Source: Candidatus Aenigmatarchaeota archaeon (lineage in GTDB: Archaea > Aenigmatarchaeota > Aenigmatarchaeia > QMZP01). Taken from it: 11,432 bases of DNA. The notes under the pieces are model-generated. The model was given only the letters and a program-made list of their open reading frames with translations, was not told where the DNA came from and did not search any database. Position 1 is the stretch's first letter, and the number at the start of each line of letters is the position of its first letter. The translations under genes were made by a program, and so were the position numbers. The stretch spans positions 1 through 11,432 of the forward strand of contig QMZZ01000006.1 in the NCBI GenBank assembly GCA_003663445.1, written 5' to 3'. This document shows, one piece after another, positions 1-6,081 of this stretch.

Positions 1-789
1 AGGCCATCCTGCCCGATAGACCTGGCTAAAAAGCTCGGTATTCATGAACAAAAGGTTTACTACCATCTCAAAAAGCTTTTGAAAGCAGGAGTTATTCAGC
101 AGGTGAGCCAGGAGCAAAGACACGGGACTCTTGCAAGATTCTATCAGCTCACCCACCCTGCCTTTTTGCTCCTTTTCGGAAAGCCAGAACCTGCAAGAAG
201 AAAGATAGCAAGAGCGCTCGAGCTCAGACCTTTTATCAGCCAAAGAAAGCTTGACTGCCTTCTAATCGTCGGGTCTCCTGATCCCCATGGTCCCTTCAGA
301 GCAAGAGCTTCTGATGCCTGCTGTGCGATAGATCTGGCTTTATGGCTCGGTTTGCATTCAGAAGAAGCCCTCCTGCCCAACTACAGACTCGACACCCAGG
401 TCAAGCCTTCAGAGCTGAAAGAAAACCTGATCCTGATAGGAGGACCTATGGTGAACCTGATAACGCAAAAGGTCATGAGAAAATCTCCTGTAAGGATAGA
501 ACTCAAGAACGGAATAAGGATAAGATCGGACCTTTCAGGAAAGAGCTATTCTGATGAGGAATGCGGAGTTCTGCTCACTTTGAAAAACCCATGGAATCCG
601 AAAAAGCAAGTGCTAGTCTTGGCTGGAATAAGATTTTCAGGGACCCGCGGATCAGTTCTGGCCTTGATCCAGAATCCGGATCATGCCTGTGCAGGAAACC
701 GTTTCGACCCAAAGCAGGCCATACACGTGATCCGGGGACTTGATCTCGACGGGGACGGAATAATAGATTCTGCAGAATTTCTAGAATGA
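1..789 (+). CDS. Winged-helix regulator fused to an S-layer-type domain, 5'-truncated
   Basis: The frame is open from base 1, so the N-terminus lies outside the window; 262 residues remain. Residues 5-40 look like an ArsR-type winged helix: I-D-L-A-K-K-L-G, a turn, then K-V-Y-Y-H-L-K-K-L as recognition helix, followed by a wing ending R-F-Y-Q-L-T. The next ~150 residues contain three blocks that match the S-layer protein encoded just downstream: LLIVGS with an A-D-x-x-x-A-I-D-L-A-x-x-L-G helix, LD-x-x-V-(10-11 residues)-LILIGGP-x-x-N-x5-VM, and KK-x-VLVLAG-x5-TR. The protein ends in a complete EF-hand loop, DLDGDGIIDSAE. No signal peptide or membrane segment is visible, so it should be cytoplasmic. 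The domain matches are seen directly; control of the S-layer gene is inferred from adjacency and shared half-sites. The family has no name I can assign. Confidence 0.8.
   Translation, partial: RPSCPIDLAKKLGIHEQKVYYHLKKLLKAGVIQQVSQEQRHGTLARFYQLTHPAFLLLFGKPEPARRKIARALELRPFISQRKLDCLLIVGSPDPHGPFRARASDACCAIDLALWLGLHSEEALLPNYRLDTQVKPSELKENLILIGGPMVNLITQKVMRKSPVRIELKNGIRIRSDLSGKSYSDEECGVLLTLKNPWNPKKQVLVLAGIRFSGTRGSVLALIQNPDHACAGNRFDPKQAIHVIRGLDLDGDGIIDSAEFLE
742..777 (+). other. EF-hand calcium-binding loop encoded at the regulator C-terminus
   Basis: The twelve codons give D-L-D-G-D-G-I-I-D-S-A-E. Asp is at loop positions 1, 3 and 5, Gly at 6, Ile at 8, Asp at 9 and Glu at 12, which is the canonical EF-hand/dockerin-type calcium loop. 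Only one loop is visible, and it lies four residues before the stop. Calcium binding is known for this motif; a sensory role here is inference. Confidence 0.7.
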
Positions 790-799
790 AACAATTTTA
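787..799 (+). promoter_or_regulatory. Distal copy of the TGAAAC inverted-repeat element
   Basis: The sequence TGAAACAATTTTA overlaps the TGA stop of the regulator gene. It matches the reverse complement of 859-871 at 12 of 13 positions. The two copies could pair (the one difference gives a G-U pair) or act as paired protein-binding sites flanking the A/T-rich spacer. Function is inferred. Confidence 0.4.
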
Positions 800-835
800 T
801 TAAAAATTTTTAATTTTTTTATTTTCTAACTTAAA
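795..835 (+). terminator. T-rich terminator of the regulator gene
   Basis: Right after the regulator stop there is a dense series of T-runs (T4, T5, T7, T4, T5) in almost pure A/T sequence. This is the archaeal U-tract type of terminator. It separates the regulator transcript from the S-layer promoter downstream. Confidence 0.55.
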
Positions 836-858
836 TTTTTCATTTTTCATTCAGCTCA

Positions 859-877
859 TGAAATTGTTTCACGAAAC
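859..877 (+). promoter_or_regulatory. Candidate operator at the S-layer promoter
   Basis: Two overlapping perfect inverted repeats occur here: TGAAA-TTG-TTTCA (859-871) and GTTTC-AC-GAAAC (866-877). They give three alternating GAAA half-sites. The last one overlaps the expected TFB-recognition (BRE) position just before the TATA box, so a bound protein would block TFB/TBP. The neighbouring winged-helix regulator is the obvious candidate ligand, but nothing in the sequence proves it. Confidence 0.45.
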
Positions 878-888
878 CTATATATAGG
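873..888 (+). promoter_or_regulatory. BRE/TATA box of the S-layer gene
   Basis: CGAAA (BRE-like) is followed by CCTATATATAGG, a 12-bp palindrome containing a near-ideal archaeal TATA box. A start site about 25 bp downstream, near 909, would leave a leader of about 60 nt, long for this compact genome and consistent with a highly expressed S-layer mRNA. Confidence 0.75.
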
Positions 889-922
889 GTTTTCATCAAA
901 ACTTCTATATGAATTCAGTGAG

Positions 923-943
923 CCCATGGTCGAAAGCCGTGGG
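923..943 (+). promoter_or_regulatory. 5'-leader hairpin with GAAA tetraloop
   Basis: CCCATGG (923-929) pairs with CCGTGGG (937-943) through seven pairs, one of them U-G. C931-G936 then closes a GAAA tetraloop, with U930 bulged. It lies near the predicted 5' end of the S-layer mRNA and could stabilise the transcript or affect translation. The pairing is visible; the role is inferred. Confidence 0.5.
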
Positions 944-953
944 GAGAACGAGT

Positions 954-963
954 AAAGGAGGGT
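954..963 (+). promoter_or_regulatory. Shine-Dalgarno site of the S-layer gene
   Basis: AAAGGAGGGT lies six bases before the ATG at 970 and contains GGAGG, a good complement to the archaeal 16S rRNA 3' end. It fixes the start codon of the S-layer gene. Confidence 0.75.
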
Positions 964-969
964 AGATAA

Positions 970-3237
970 ATGAATATTAAAAGGATCCTCGCAGGGACCC
1001 TTGCTGCCTTGACAGCAGGAGCAACCATGCTCTTTGCTGCAGCAGCTTCACCCGCATCCCTCGGCGACTATGTTGTCACCGACACGAACAAGATCACTTC
1101 GCCCCTGATCGTTATCGGTTCCTCAGCTGCTGACGCAACCGCCTACCCAAAGGACGTTGCCGCAGCAGCTGACATTGCAGCCGCCCTGGCAGGCTATGCT
1201 ACGAAGCCTGTACCGGGAGCTGCTCTTAGCTTTACTGTCTCGGGCGGGGCTTTAGTAGCCACAAGAGCTCAGAATCTTTACCTAATGCAACCTTTCAGCG
1301 AAGTAAAAGAAACATTCACTGAAAGAGATCTCCCCACACTACTCGCATCTGGGGAGGTCAAAAATGTTAAGTACTATCAGTATCTATCTCTAGATGACCA
1401 GAAAGTAGACTTCAACGACAATCCTGAAGATGTTACTCAACCAGTTCTTAATGTACTTTTCGATACAGGAGAAACAGCTTACACCTACGAAATCGTTTTC
1501 CCGAGCGGTTTGAATGCTTCAGAGGTTGCAGGACAAAGCATTAACCTTTTGGGCATCGATTTCGAGTTCTCACCAAGACCGAGCGATCTTTCAAACGAGT
1601 CAATAGTGCTTTACAGGGGAGGCACAAGCGAAAAAACAATTTCTACTGGTGAGAATTTCACCTTTACAGTAGAAGGTGAGACTCACACAATAACACTTTA
1701 TTCTGTCCTAGAACCTGAACAGGAAGCAGGTTATACGATTACTTGCGCTGACTTGGCAATAGACGGTTCTTCACCAGAAAAATACTGTGAAGGAGATCTT
1801 ATCGATGTTGCAGGAACGAAAGTATGGCTCAGAAGAGTATCAGCAGTACATGGTGGTGGTATGGGTTACGATTATGCGGTTCTTTCAGCAGGAGCCGACA
1901 AATGGACATTAAAAGCAGGAGAAGGTGTTTACAGGGGTGAAGCAACTACTCCTATTGAAGGAACCGAAGATATAAGCTTTACCGCTTCTGGTGATTTGAT
2001 TTACAAAATAACAATTCCGTACAAAGTCCAAGATGAAACCTATCTACTCGAAGGTGACTCTTTCGTTGACCCCGTCTTCGAAGCTTTCAAAATTACCTAT
2101 GGTGGTATAACACCGGCTCTCGATGACGAGAGCTTCAAGGACAAAATAACAGTAGAACCTGATGGTGATATGGTAGTTTTGACTTTCACTAATCAGGACG
2201 GTGCAAAAACATCAAAAGCACCTATTGCATGGTGTAACACTAGCTCAGAAAAATTCGAACTCACGGATGAAGACGAAAATGCTATTATCACAGTTGCCTG
2301 CAATAACACAGCAACCTGCAACATTACAGAGGGTGAATACTTTATTGTCAGAAAAGGTGATGTTACCTACATTTTGCAGTACACCGATACAGACAAAACA
2401 AATAACGTCTCCAAGCTTAAGAACCTCGCAACAGGAGAGATCATCGATGCTTCCAATGTAACAGGAAAATTCTGGGTCGGTGGTTACGAGTTTGAATTCA
2501 CATTGCTAAACTCGACTGCTGGAATAATAACGGTTGACAACTATGCAGGAAAGCTTGGAGATGTCATCGATCTCGTAACTGAACAAGGTGCAACAATCAC
2601 ACTACCTAACAGCTCATCCTGGACTAATAGCAAATATCTCATAGTAAATATAACAGAACCTTCCTACACCGATCTCGCATCAAACACCATAACCTTAAAC
2701 TTTACATGTACTTCTGATGGTGTTTCAAGCGTCAGAGTAACAGGATTTAACACCAGTGATAACGATGAGGATAATGAAAACACCTATTATCTCACACAAG
2801 CAGGTACTTACGGCCATGAAATAATCGATGATGCTTCAATCGACATCTATACATCTGAAGTACCATCAATAGTTGGAGTAGCTGTTGGTGAAAACCCAGT
2901 AATCTCAGCAGGTGGAGCAGTTCAAGCACCCGTCCTCATCCAAGAGCCTATCACCAAGCTCGACAATGAGGTTGGCCTGGACGTTGGCTCCGATCTCATC
3001 CTGATCGGTGGTCCGTGCGCCAACAAGCTCGTGGCTGAGGTGATGGGTCTTGGAGAGGGTGAGGACTGCGTCGCAAAGTTCAATGAAGAGGTCGCAGCTT
3101 GCGGCGGTTCAACACAGCTCATCCAGGAATACGAGCTGGCAAACGGCAAGAAGGCTCTCGTGATCGCCGGTTTGAATGCTGACGATACGAGGGCTGCGGC
3201 AGCAAGGGCAATGAAGAACGACTTCCGCTGCATGTAA
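970..3237 (+). CDS. S-layer glycoprotein with split S_layer_N / S_layer_C domain
   Basis: A 755-residue secreted surface-lattice protein. Residues 1-30 form a signal peptide (N-I-K-R, then an alanine-rich hydrophobic core with AAA/ASPAS cleavage candidates). Residues ~33-75 are the S_layer_N half: L-G-D-Y, then SPLIVIGS, then an alanine-rich helix ending D-I-A-A-A-L-A-G. Residues ~655-750 are the S_layer_C half: LDNEVGLD, LILIGGP-x-A-N, and KKALVIAG-x5-TRAAA. Between them lies ~575 residues of Thr/Asp/Glu-rich, probably beta-sandwich, ectodomain holding 13 N-x-S/T sequons, all between about residues 180 and 600. Three cysteines cluster near residues 423-452. No C-terminal membrane anchor is visible. 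The insert is clearly more A/T-rich than the two ends. A TATA box, structured leader and strong Shine-Dalgarno site fit high expression. Family assignment is confident; lattice details are not visible. Confidence 0.9.
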   Translation: MNIKRILAGTLAALTAGATMLFAAAASPASLGDYVVTDTNKITSPLIVIGSSAADATAYPKDVAAAADIAAALAGYATKPVPGAALSFTVSGGALVATRAQNLYLMQPFSEVKETFTERDLPTLLASGEVKNVKYYQYLSLDDQKVDFNDNPEDVTQPVLNVLFDTGETAYTYEIVFPSGLNASEVAGQSINLLGIDFEFSPRPSDLSNESIVLYRGGTSEKTISTGENFTFTVEGETHTITLYSVLEPEQEAGYTITCADLAIDGSSPEKYCEGDLIDVAGTKVWLRRVSAVHGGGMGYDYAVLSAGADKWTLKAGEGVYRGEATTPIEGTEDISFTASGDLIYKITIPYKVQDETYLLEGDSFVDPVFEAFKITYGGITPALDDESFKDKITVEPDGDMVVLTFTNQDGAKTSKAPIAWCNTSSEKFELTDEDENAIITVACNNTATCNITEGEYFIVRKGDVTYILQYTDTDKTNNVSKLKNLATGEIIDASNVTGKFWVGGYEFEFTLLNSTAGIITVDNYAGKLGDVIDLVTEQGATITLPNSSSWTNSKYLIVNITEPSYTDLASNTITLNFTCTSDGVSSVRVTGFNTSDNDEDNENTYYLTQAGTYGHEIIDDASIDIYTSEVPSIVGVAVGENPVISAGGAVQAPVLIQEPITKLDNEVGLDVGSDLILIGGPCANKLVAEVMGLGEGEDCVAKFNEEVAACGGSTQLIQEYELANGKKALVIAGLNADDTRAAAARAMKNDFRCM

Positions 3238-3280
3238 AAGGGTTCCTAAAAAGGAATCCTTTTACCTTTTCTTTTTGTTT
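3235..3280 (+). terminator. Hairpin plus U-tract terminator after the S-layer gene
   Basis: Bases 3236-3247 pair with 3252-3263 (12 pairs, one G-U, extendable by T3235-A3264) around an AAAA loop. A T-rich tract (3265-3280) follows. The left arm begins in the TAA stop codon. The T-tract is only on the S-layer side, so the element serves the plus strand, though it also sits between convergent genes. Confidence 0.7.
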
Positions 3281-3283
3281 TGT

Positions 3284-4249
3284 TCAGATAGGTCGCAGGT
3301 CTCTCCTTAATTTCTGGATCCCGACAGAAGGTATTCTGGAGGAAAGGGCTGAGTAGAACCTTTCGAAATCCTCTTCCGAAAGCTTTGCGTTCAGATCTGC
3401 CTCGATCAGGGGTGCAGGGATAGAATAAGAACCCTTGGAAGAGATAGCCAAAAGCAACCCGGCTATTGCATCAGGATCTCCTGAGACGAAATCGACCCTA
3501 TAGGGCCTGTCATGGCGCGAGGGCTTGAGATAGAAGCTTTTAATCTTCTGGCCGAGCTCTTTCAGGACGATGCTCTCCTCTGGTTCGAAAACCCTGGTTC
3601 TTTCAGATTCCTTCATCAAAAGGGTCAAAAGAGCCGTGTCCCTTGACCTTTCAAGAACCTCTTTGAACTCTGGATAAAGCCTGGAGAGGGAAGAGCAGAG
3701 GATTTGGGACCTGGAATCCTCAACGATCCCCAGGACTTGCTGCTTATAAAGCTGCCTGTAAAGCCCGAGGATCTCCTCCCATTTCTGCTTTAGCTGCGAG
3801 CCCTTACCGGGCCTTTCAGCATAGTGCGGATAGAGAGGACCGTCCAGCAGCAGCCAATCAGGTTCCCAGCTTTTCAGGCATTCCAGGGCAAGCCTCAGCT
3901 CTGCTTCAAGCCTGTAAAGGCCAGAAGCATAAACCCAGTCGAGCTCAGAAAGATTTTCGAATAGCTCCAGGTTTATCTTGGGCTTTCTGGTCGGAAGGTA
4001 GGAAACGGATTGGAGCTTTCCTGATTTGTAATGAAAGCAAACCGCTACAGCCCTGTAAAGCAAGCAGTCAAAACCGTGAAGCGGTTTTCTGATCAACCCA
4101 CCGTCAACAGCCGCCACCTTTCCGTTCAGCTGGACAGGCTTGACAGGGTAGCTTTCAAGCTTTATCTTCCTTGCTATTTCCTTTCTTTCGGCTTCTGCTT
4201 TCGCTACCTGCCTGGCTATCCTTTCAAGCTGATGGGGTTCTATCATCAT
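3284..4249 (-). CDS. nurA: NurA-type 5'-3' nuclease
   Basis: A NurA-domain protein of 321 residues, the usual size. NurA is the nuclease that works with the HerA ATPase and Mre11-Rad50 to resect DNA ends in archaea. Visible family landmarks are VAAVDGG near residue 49 (first metal-binding Asp), WLLLDGPLYPH in the middle (second catalytic Asp), GIVEDSRS, the late R-P-Y-R-V-D-F strand and the C-terminal IPAPLIEAD segment. I place the start at the ATG at 4249, or the adjacent ATG at 4246, rather than a TTG at 4267, because the TATA-like ATATTTAA then lies at the leaderless distance. No herA, mre11 or rad50 is present in the window. The 3' end converges on the S-layer terminator. Confidence 0.85.
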   Translation of the reverse strand: MMIEPHQLERIARQVAKAEAERKEIARKIKLESYPVKPVQLNGKVAAVDGGLIRKPLHGFDCLLYRAVAVCFHYKSGKLQSVSYLPTRKPKINLELFENLSELDWVYASGLYRLEAELRLALECLKSWEPDWLLLDGPLYPHYAERPGKGSQLKQKWEEILGLYRQLYKQQVLGIVEDSRSQILCSSLSRLYPEFKEVLERSRDTALLTLLMKESERTRVFEPEESIVLKELGQKIKSFYLKPSRHDRPYRVDFVSGDPDAIAGLLLAISSKGSYSIPAPLIEADLNAKLSEEDFERFYSALSSRIPSVGIQKLRRDLRPI

Positions 4250-4277
4250 TTTAAGGTTGGATGACAATCTTAAATAT
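4248..4277. promoter_or_regulatory. Interleaved divergent leaderless promoters (nurA / membrane HTH)
   Basis: The start codons of the divergent genes are 27 bp apart (4249 minus, 4276 plus). On the minus strand ATATTTAA (4277-4270) lies 21-28 bp before the nurA start. On the plus strand ATTTTAA (4248-4254) lies 22-28 bp before the plus-strand start. Each TATA element thus overlaps the other gene's first codon, leaving no room for leaders and making simultaneous initiation unlikely. Confidence 0.45.
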
Positions 4278-5148
4278 GAGGGCCCTTTGTCTCCTTATGC
4301 TTCTCCTCCTACCGACGGCTCTTGCTCAGGTCGATCTCTTCTCTGCTGTGGCGAGCCTTGAAGACGGAGGTATCAGGCATCACGTGATCCTGAGGTTTTC
4401 GGAACCTGTCCAAAAGCTTGAGTGGCTCCTGCCCTATCAGGTCTGGGACCTGAAACTGAACCCTGATTTTCCGGCTGAGTGCTGGATAGAGAACGGAATC
4501 AAATGCCAGATGCAGGCAGAAGCGAACAAAAGCATTATCCTGGATTTCTGGACATCACAGGACAGCTGGACAACAGGAGAAAAGAAGACCGTAAGGCTGG
4601 ATTATACCTTTCCTTTCAAGATCAGAAAAGCGATCATCTTCATAAAACTGCCTGAACAGGCGGTCCTGGCTGAGGTTCCGGCAAATGCCTCTTTTTTGCC
4701 AGGGGACGGAAAGGTGATGACAGACGGGAAGCATATAATCGTTTACTGGGAAAGGGATCGGCTGGAAGCAGGAGAGGGGATGGTTTTCTCTGTCAGCTAT
4801 CAAAGTCCTCTCAAGGGCTTCGATTTTTTCTGGCTCCTCTTTCTTTTACCTATTCCGGCCCTTTTGGCTGTTTTCTGGCTGAGGAAGATGAGGAGGCAGA
4901 TCCTGACAGAGGTCCTGCTTCCTGAGGAGAAGGCTGTTGTAGAGCTTTTAGAGCAGAATAAAGGGAAGCTCCTGCAAAAACAGATAGCCAAACAGCTCGA
5001 TTTCTCGAAAGCGAAAGTATCGAGAATCCTGAAATCCCTCAGAAAAAAAGGTCTTGTAAGGATAGAGCCTGTTTCAGGAAGGGAAAACAGGGTCCTGCTA
5101 AGGTATGAAAAAAGAGGAAAGGAAGAGGATAGCCAGGGAGAGGGTTAA
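4276..5148 (+). CDS. Membrane-anchored HTH regulator (COG2512-like), paralog 1
   Basis: A single-pass one-component sensor of 290 residues. Order: signal peptide M-R-A-L-C-L-L-M-L4-P-T-A-L-A; an extracytoplasmic beta-rich domain of ~160 residues with two cysteines that could pair (AECW...IKCQM) and a TDGKHI...WER motif; one transmembrane helix at ~182-202 (FFWLLFLLPIPALLAVFWL); a basic stop-transfer; and a cytoplasmic MarR/IclR-like winged helix at ~225-270 with DFSKAKVSRILKSLRKKGLV as recognition helix. This matches the predicted membrane-associated regulators grouped in COG2512. The ATG at 4276 is preferred over 4261 because it begins the signal peptide and fits a leaderless start. A clear paralog lies at 9708-10436; this copy has a ~15-residue C-terminal extension that overlaps rnp4. 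Target genes are unknown. Confidence 0.8.
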   Translation: MRALCLLMLLLLPTALAQVDLFSAVASLEDGGIRHHVILRFSEPVQKLEWLLPYQVWDLKLNPDFPAECWIENGIKCQMQAEANKSIILDFWTSQDSWTTGEKKTVRLDYTFPFKIRKAIIFIKLPEQAVLAEVPANASFLPGDGKVMTDGKHIIVYWERDRLEAGEGMVFSVSYQSPLKGFDFFWLLFLLPIPALLAVFWLRKMRRQILTEVLLPEEKAVVELLEQNKGKLLQKQIAKQLDFSKAKVSRILKSLRKKGLVRIEPVSGRENRVLLRYEKRGKEEDSQGEG

Positions 5149-5413
5149 AAGGCTTTTTCGGCTCGCTGAAGAAGCGAGCAGGCAGGGAAAGCAGGAAAGG
5201 GCTGACAGATATGCTGAACTTATCTGGAGAATCTGTCTCCGTCACAATCTCAGGCCAAGGGAAAGAAGAAGGATATGCCGCCGCTGTCATTGCTGGCTTC
5301 AGCCAGGCAAGACCTTAAGAATAAGGACCAGGGCGGATAAGCAGGTTGTTGTTTGGCAGTGTATGAGATGCGGTTTCATCAGGAGATATCCGTATAGAAA
5401 AGTTAAAAAATAG
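5105..5413 (+). CDS. rnp4: RNase P protein component 4 (Rpp21/Rpr2 family)
   Basis: Archaeal RNase P subunit, 102 residues, which with Rpp29 assists the RNA subunit in removing tRNA 5' leaders. The N-terminal half is a basic helical region (R-I-A-R-E-R-V-K-R-L-F-R-L-A-E-E-A, then R-A-D-R-Y-A-E-L-I-W-R-I-C). The C-terminal half is the zinc ribbon: ICRRCHCWL and, 36 residues on, VWQCMRCGF, giving the C-x2-C pairs expected to bind zinc. The C-terminus is basic. The gene begins 44 bp inside the preceding membrane-regulator gene in another frame, so translation is probably coupled. In many archaea this gene sits near rps19e, as here. Confidence 0.88.
   Translation: MKKEERKRIARERVKRLFRLAEEASRQGKQERADRYAELIWRICLRHNLRPRERRRICRRCHCWLQPGKTLRIRTRADKQVVVWQCMRCGFIRRYPYRKVKK
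5403..5411 (+). promoter_or_regulatory. Possible TATA box for rps19e
   Basis: TTAAAAAAT overlaps the rnp4 stop codon and lies 21-29 bp before the rps19e ATG, the distance expected for a leaderless start. It may be an internal promoter for the ribosomal-protein genes. A/T-rich sequence is not rare here, so support is weak. Confidence 0.3.
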
Positions 5414-5431
5414 CTAAATCAAAAAGCATTT

Positions 5432-5824
5432 ATGTCTGTCAGAAGCGTTCCTGCCCAAAAGCTGATAGAGAACCTGACCCAGAAGCTTAAGAAGGAGCTT
5501 GAGCCACCAGAATGGGCAAAATTCGTAAAGACAGGGGTTGCAAAGGAAAGGCCTCCTCAGCAGCCAGATTGGTGGGCGAGAAGGGCAGCATCCATCCTGA
5601 GGAAGATCTGGCTCAAGCCAGGGCTGGGTGTTGCAAGGCTTAGAAAGGAATACTCCTCAAGGAAAAACCGTGGACATAAACCCGAAAGGAGGTATCCGGC
5701 TTCCGGCGCTGTGATAAGGAGGGTCCTTCAGCAACTCGAAGCTAAGGGATATGTGGAGAAAAGGGAGAAGGGAAGGTATCTGACTAAAAAAGGAATGGAG
5801 CTCTTGAAGGAGGCTGCAAAATGA
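5432..5824 (+). CDS. rps19e: 30S ribosomal protein eS19
   Basis: A 130-residue small-subunit protein specific to archaea and eukaryotes, needed for late 40S/30S assembly. Family landmarks are the N-terminal S-V-R-S-V-P-A-Q-K-L-I-E-N-L, the PPEWAKFVKTGVAKERPP segment, DWWARRAASILRKIW (the signature helix), G-L-G-V-A-R-L-R-K-E-Y, and the winged-helix end R-R-V-L-Q-Q-L-E-A-K-G-Y-V-E with G-R-Y-L-T-K-K-G-M. Length is slightly below the usual 140-150. The stop overlaps the next start as ATGA at 5821-5824. Confidence 0.95.
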   Translation: MSVRSVPAQKLIENLTQKLKKELEPPEWAKFVKTGVAKERPPQQPDWWARRAASILRKIWLKPGLGVARLRKEYSSRKNRGHKPERRYPASGAVIRRVLQQLEAKGYVEKREKGRYLTKKGMELLKEAAK

Positions 5825-6081
5825 ATGGGATCGGTCCTGAAGAGCTGAAAAAGCTCGAGGAGCTTAAGCAGGAGGTCTTAAGGAAAACCCTCACACGAGA
5901 GGCTGCTGAAAGGCTGGGGAGGGTGAGGATCGCAAATCCCCAGCTTGCTGCAGAGGTCGAGCTTTACCTTATAGAGCTTTACCAGGCAGGAAGGATAAGG
6001 CAGCCGATATCAGAGGAGAAGTTAAAGGAGATCTTAAAATTGCTCTCAGAAAAGAGGGAGTTCAGGATCAGGAGGGTATGA
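5821..6081 (+). CDS. PDCD5/TFAR19-like DNA-binding protein
   Basis: An 86-residue helical protein of the archaeal PDCD5-related family, which regularly follows rps19e in archaea. Visible features are a Lys/Glu-rich N-terminal helix, the central E-A-A-E-R-L-G-R-V-R-I-A-N-P-Q-L-A-A-E-V-E block, I-E-L-Y-Q-A-G-R-I-R-Q-P-I-S-E-E-K-L-K-E-I-L, and the terminal F-R-I-R-R. It is shorter than the ~110 residues usual for the family, mostly at the flexible basic N-terminus. Molecular function in archaea is unclear; nucleic-acid binding is known only in general terms. Both ends overlap neighbours by 4 bp, so it is translationally coupled with the ribosomal genes. Confidence 0.85.
   Translation: MNGIGPEELKKLEELKQEVLRKTLTREAAERLGRVRIANPQLAAEVELYLIELYQAGRIRQPISEEKLKEILKLLSEKREFRIRRV

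Noticed and set aside
2922..3233. Minus-strand frame under the S-layer C-terminal region
   Set aside because: It is the antisense shadow of a GC-rich conserved domain, has no homology visible to me, and lies before the convergent terminator.
4261..4275. Upstream ATG (4261) as start of the membrane HTH gene, and TTG (4267) as start of nurA
   Set aside because: Both would place the start codons past each other. The ATGs at 4276 and 4249 give a clean signal peptide, a family-length NurA, and TATA elements at leaderless distance.
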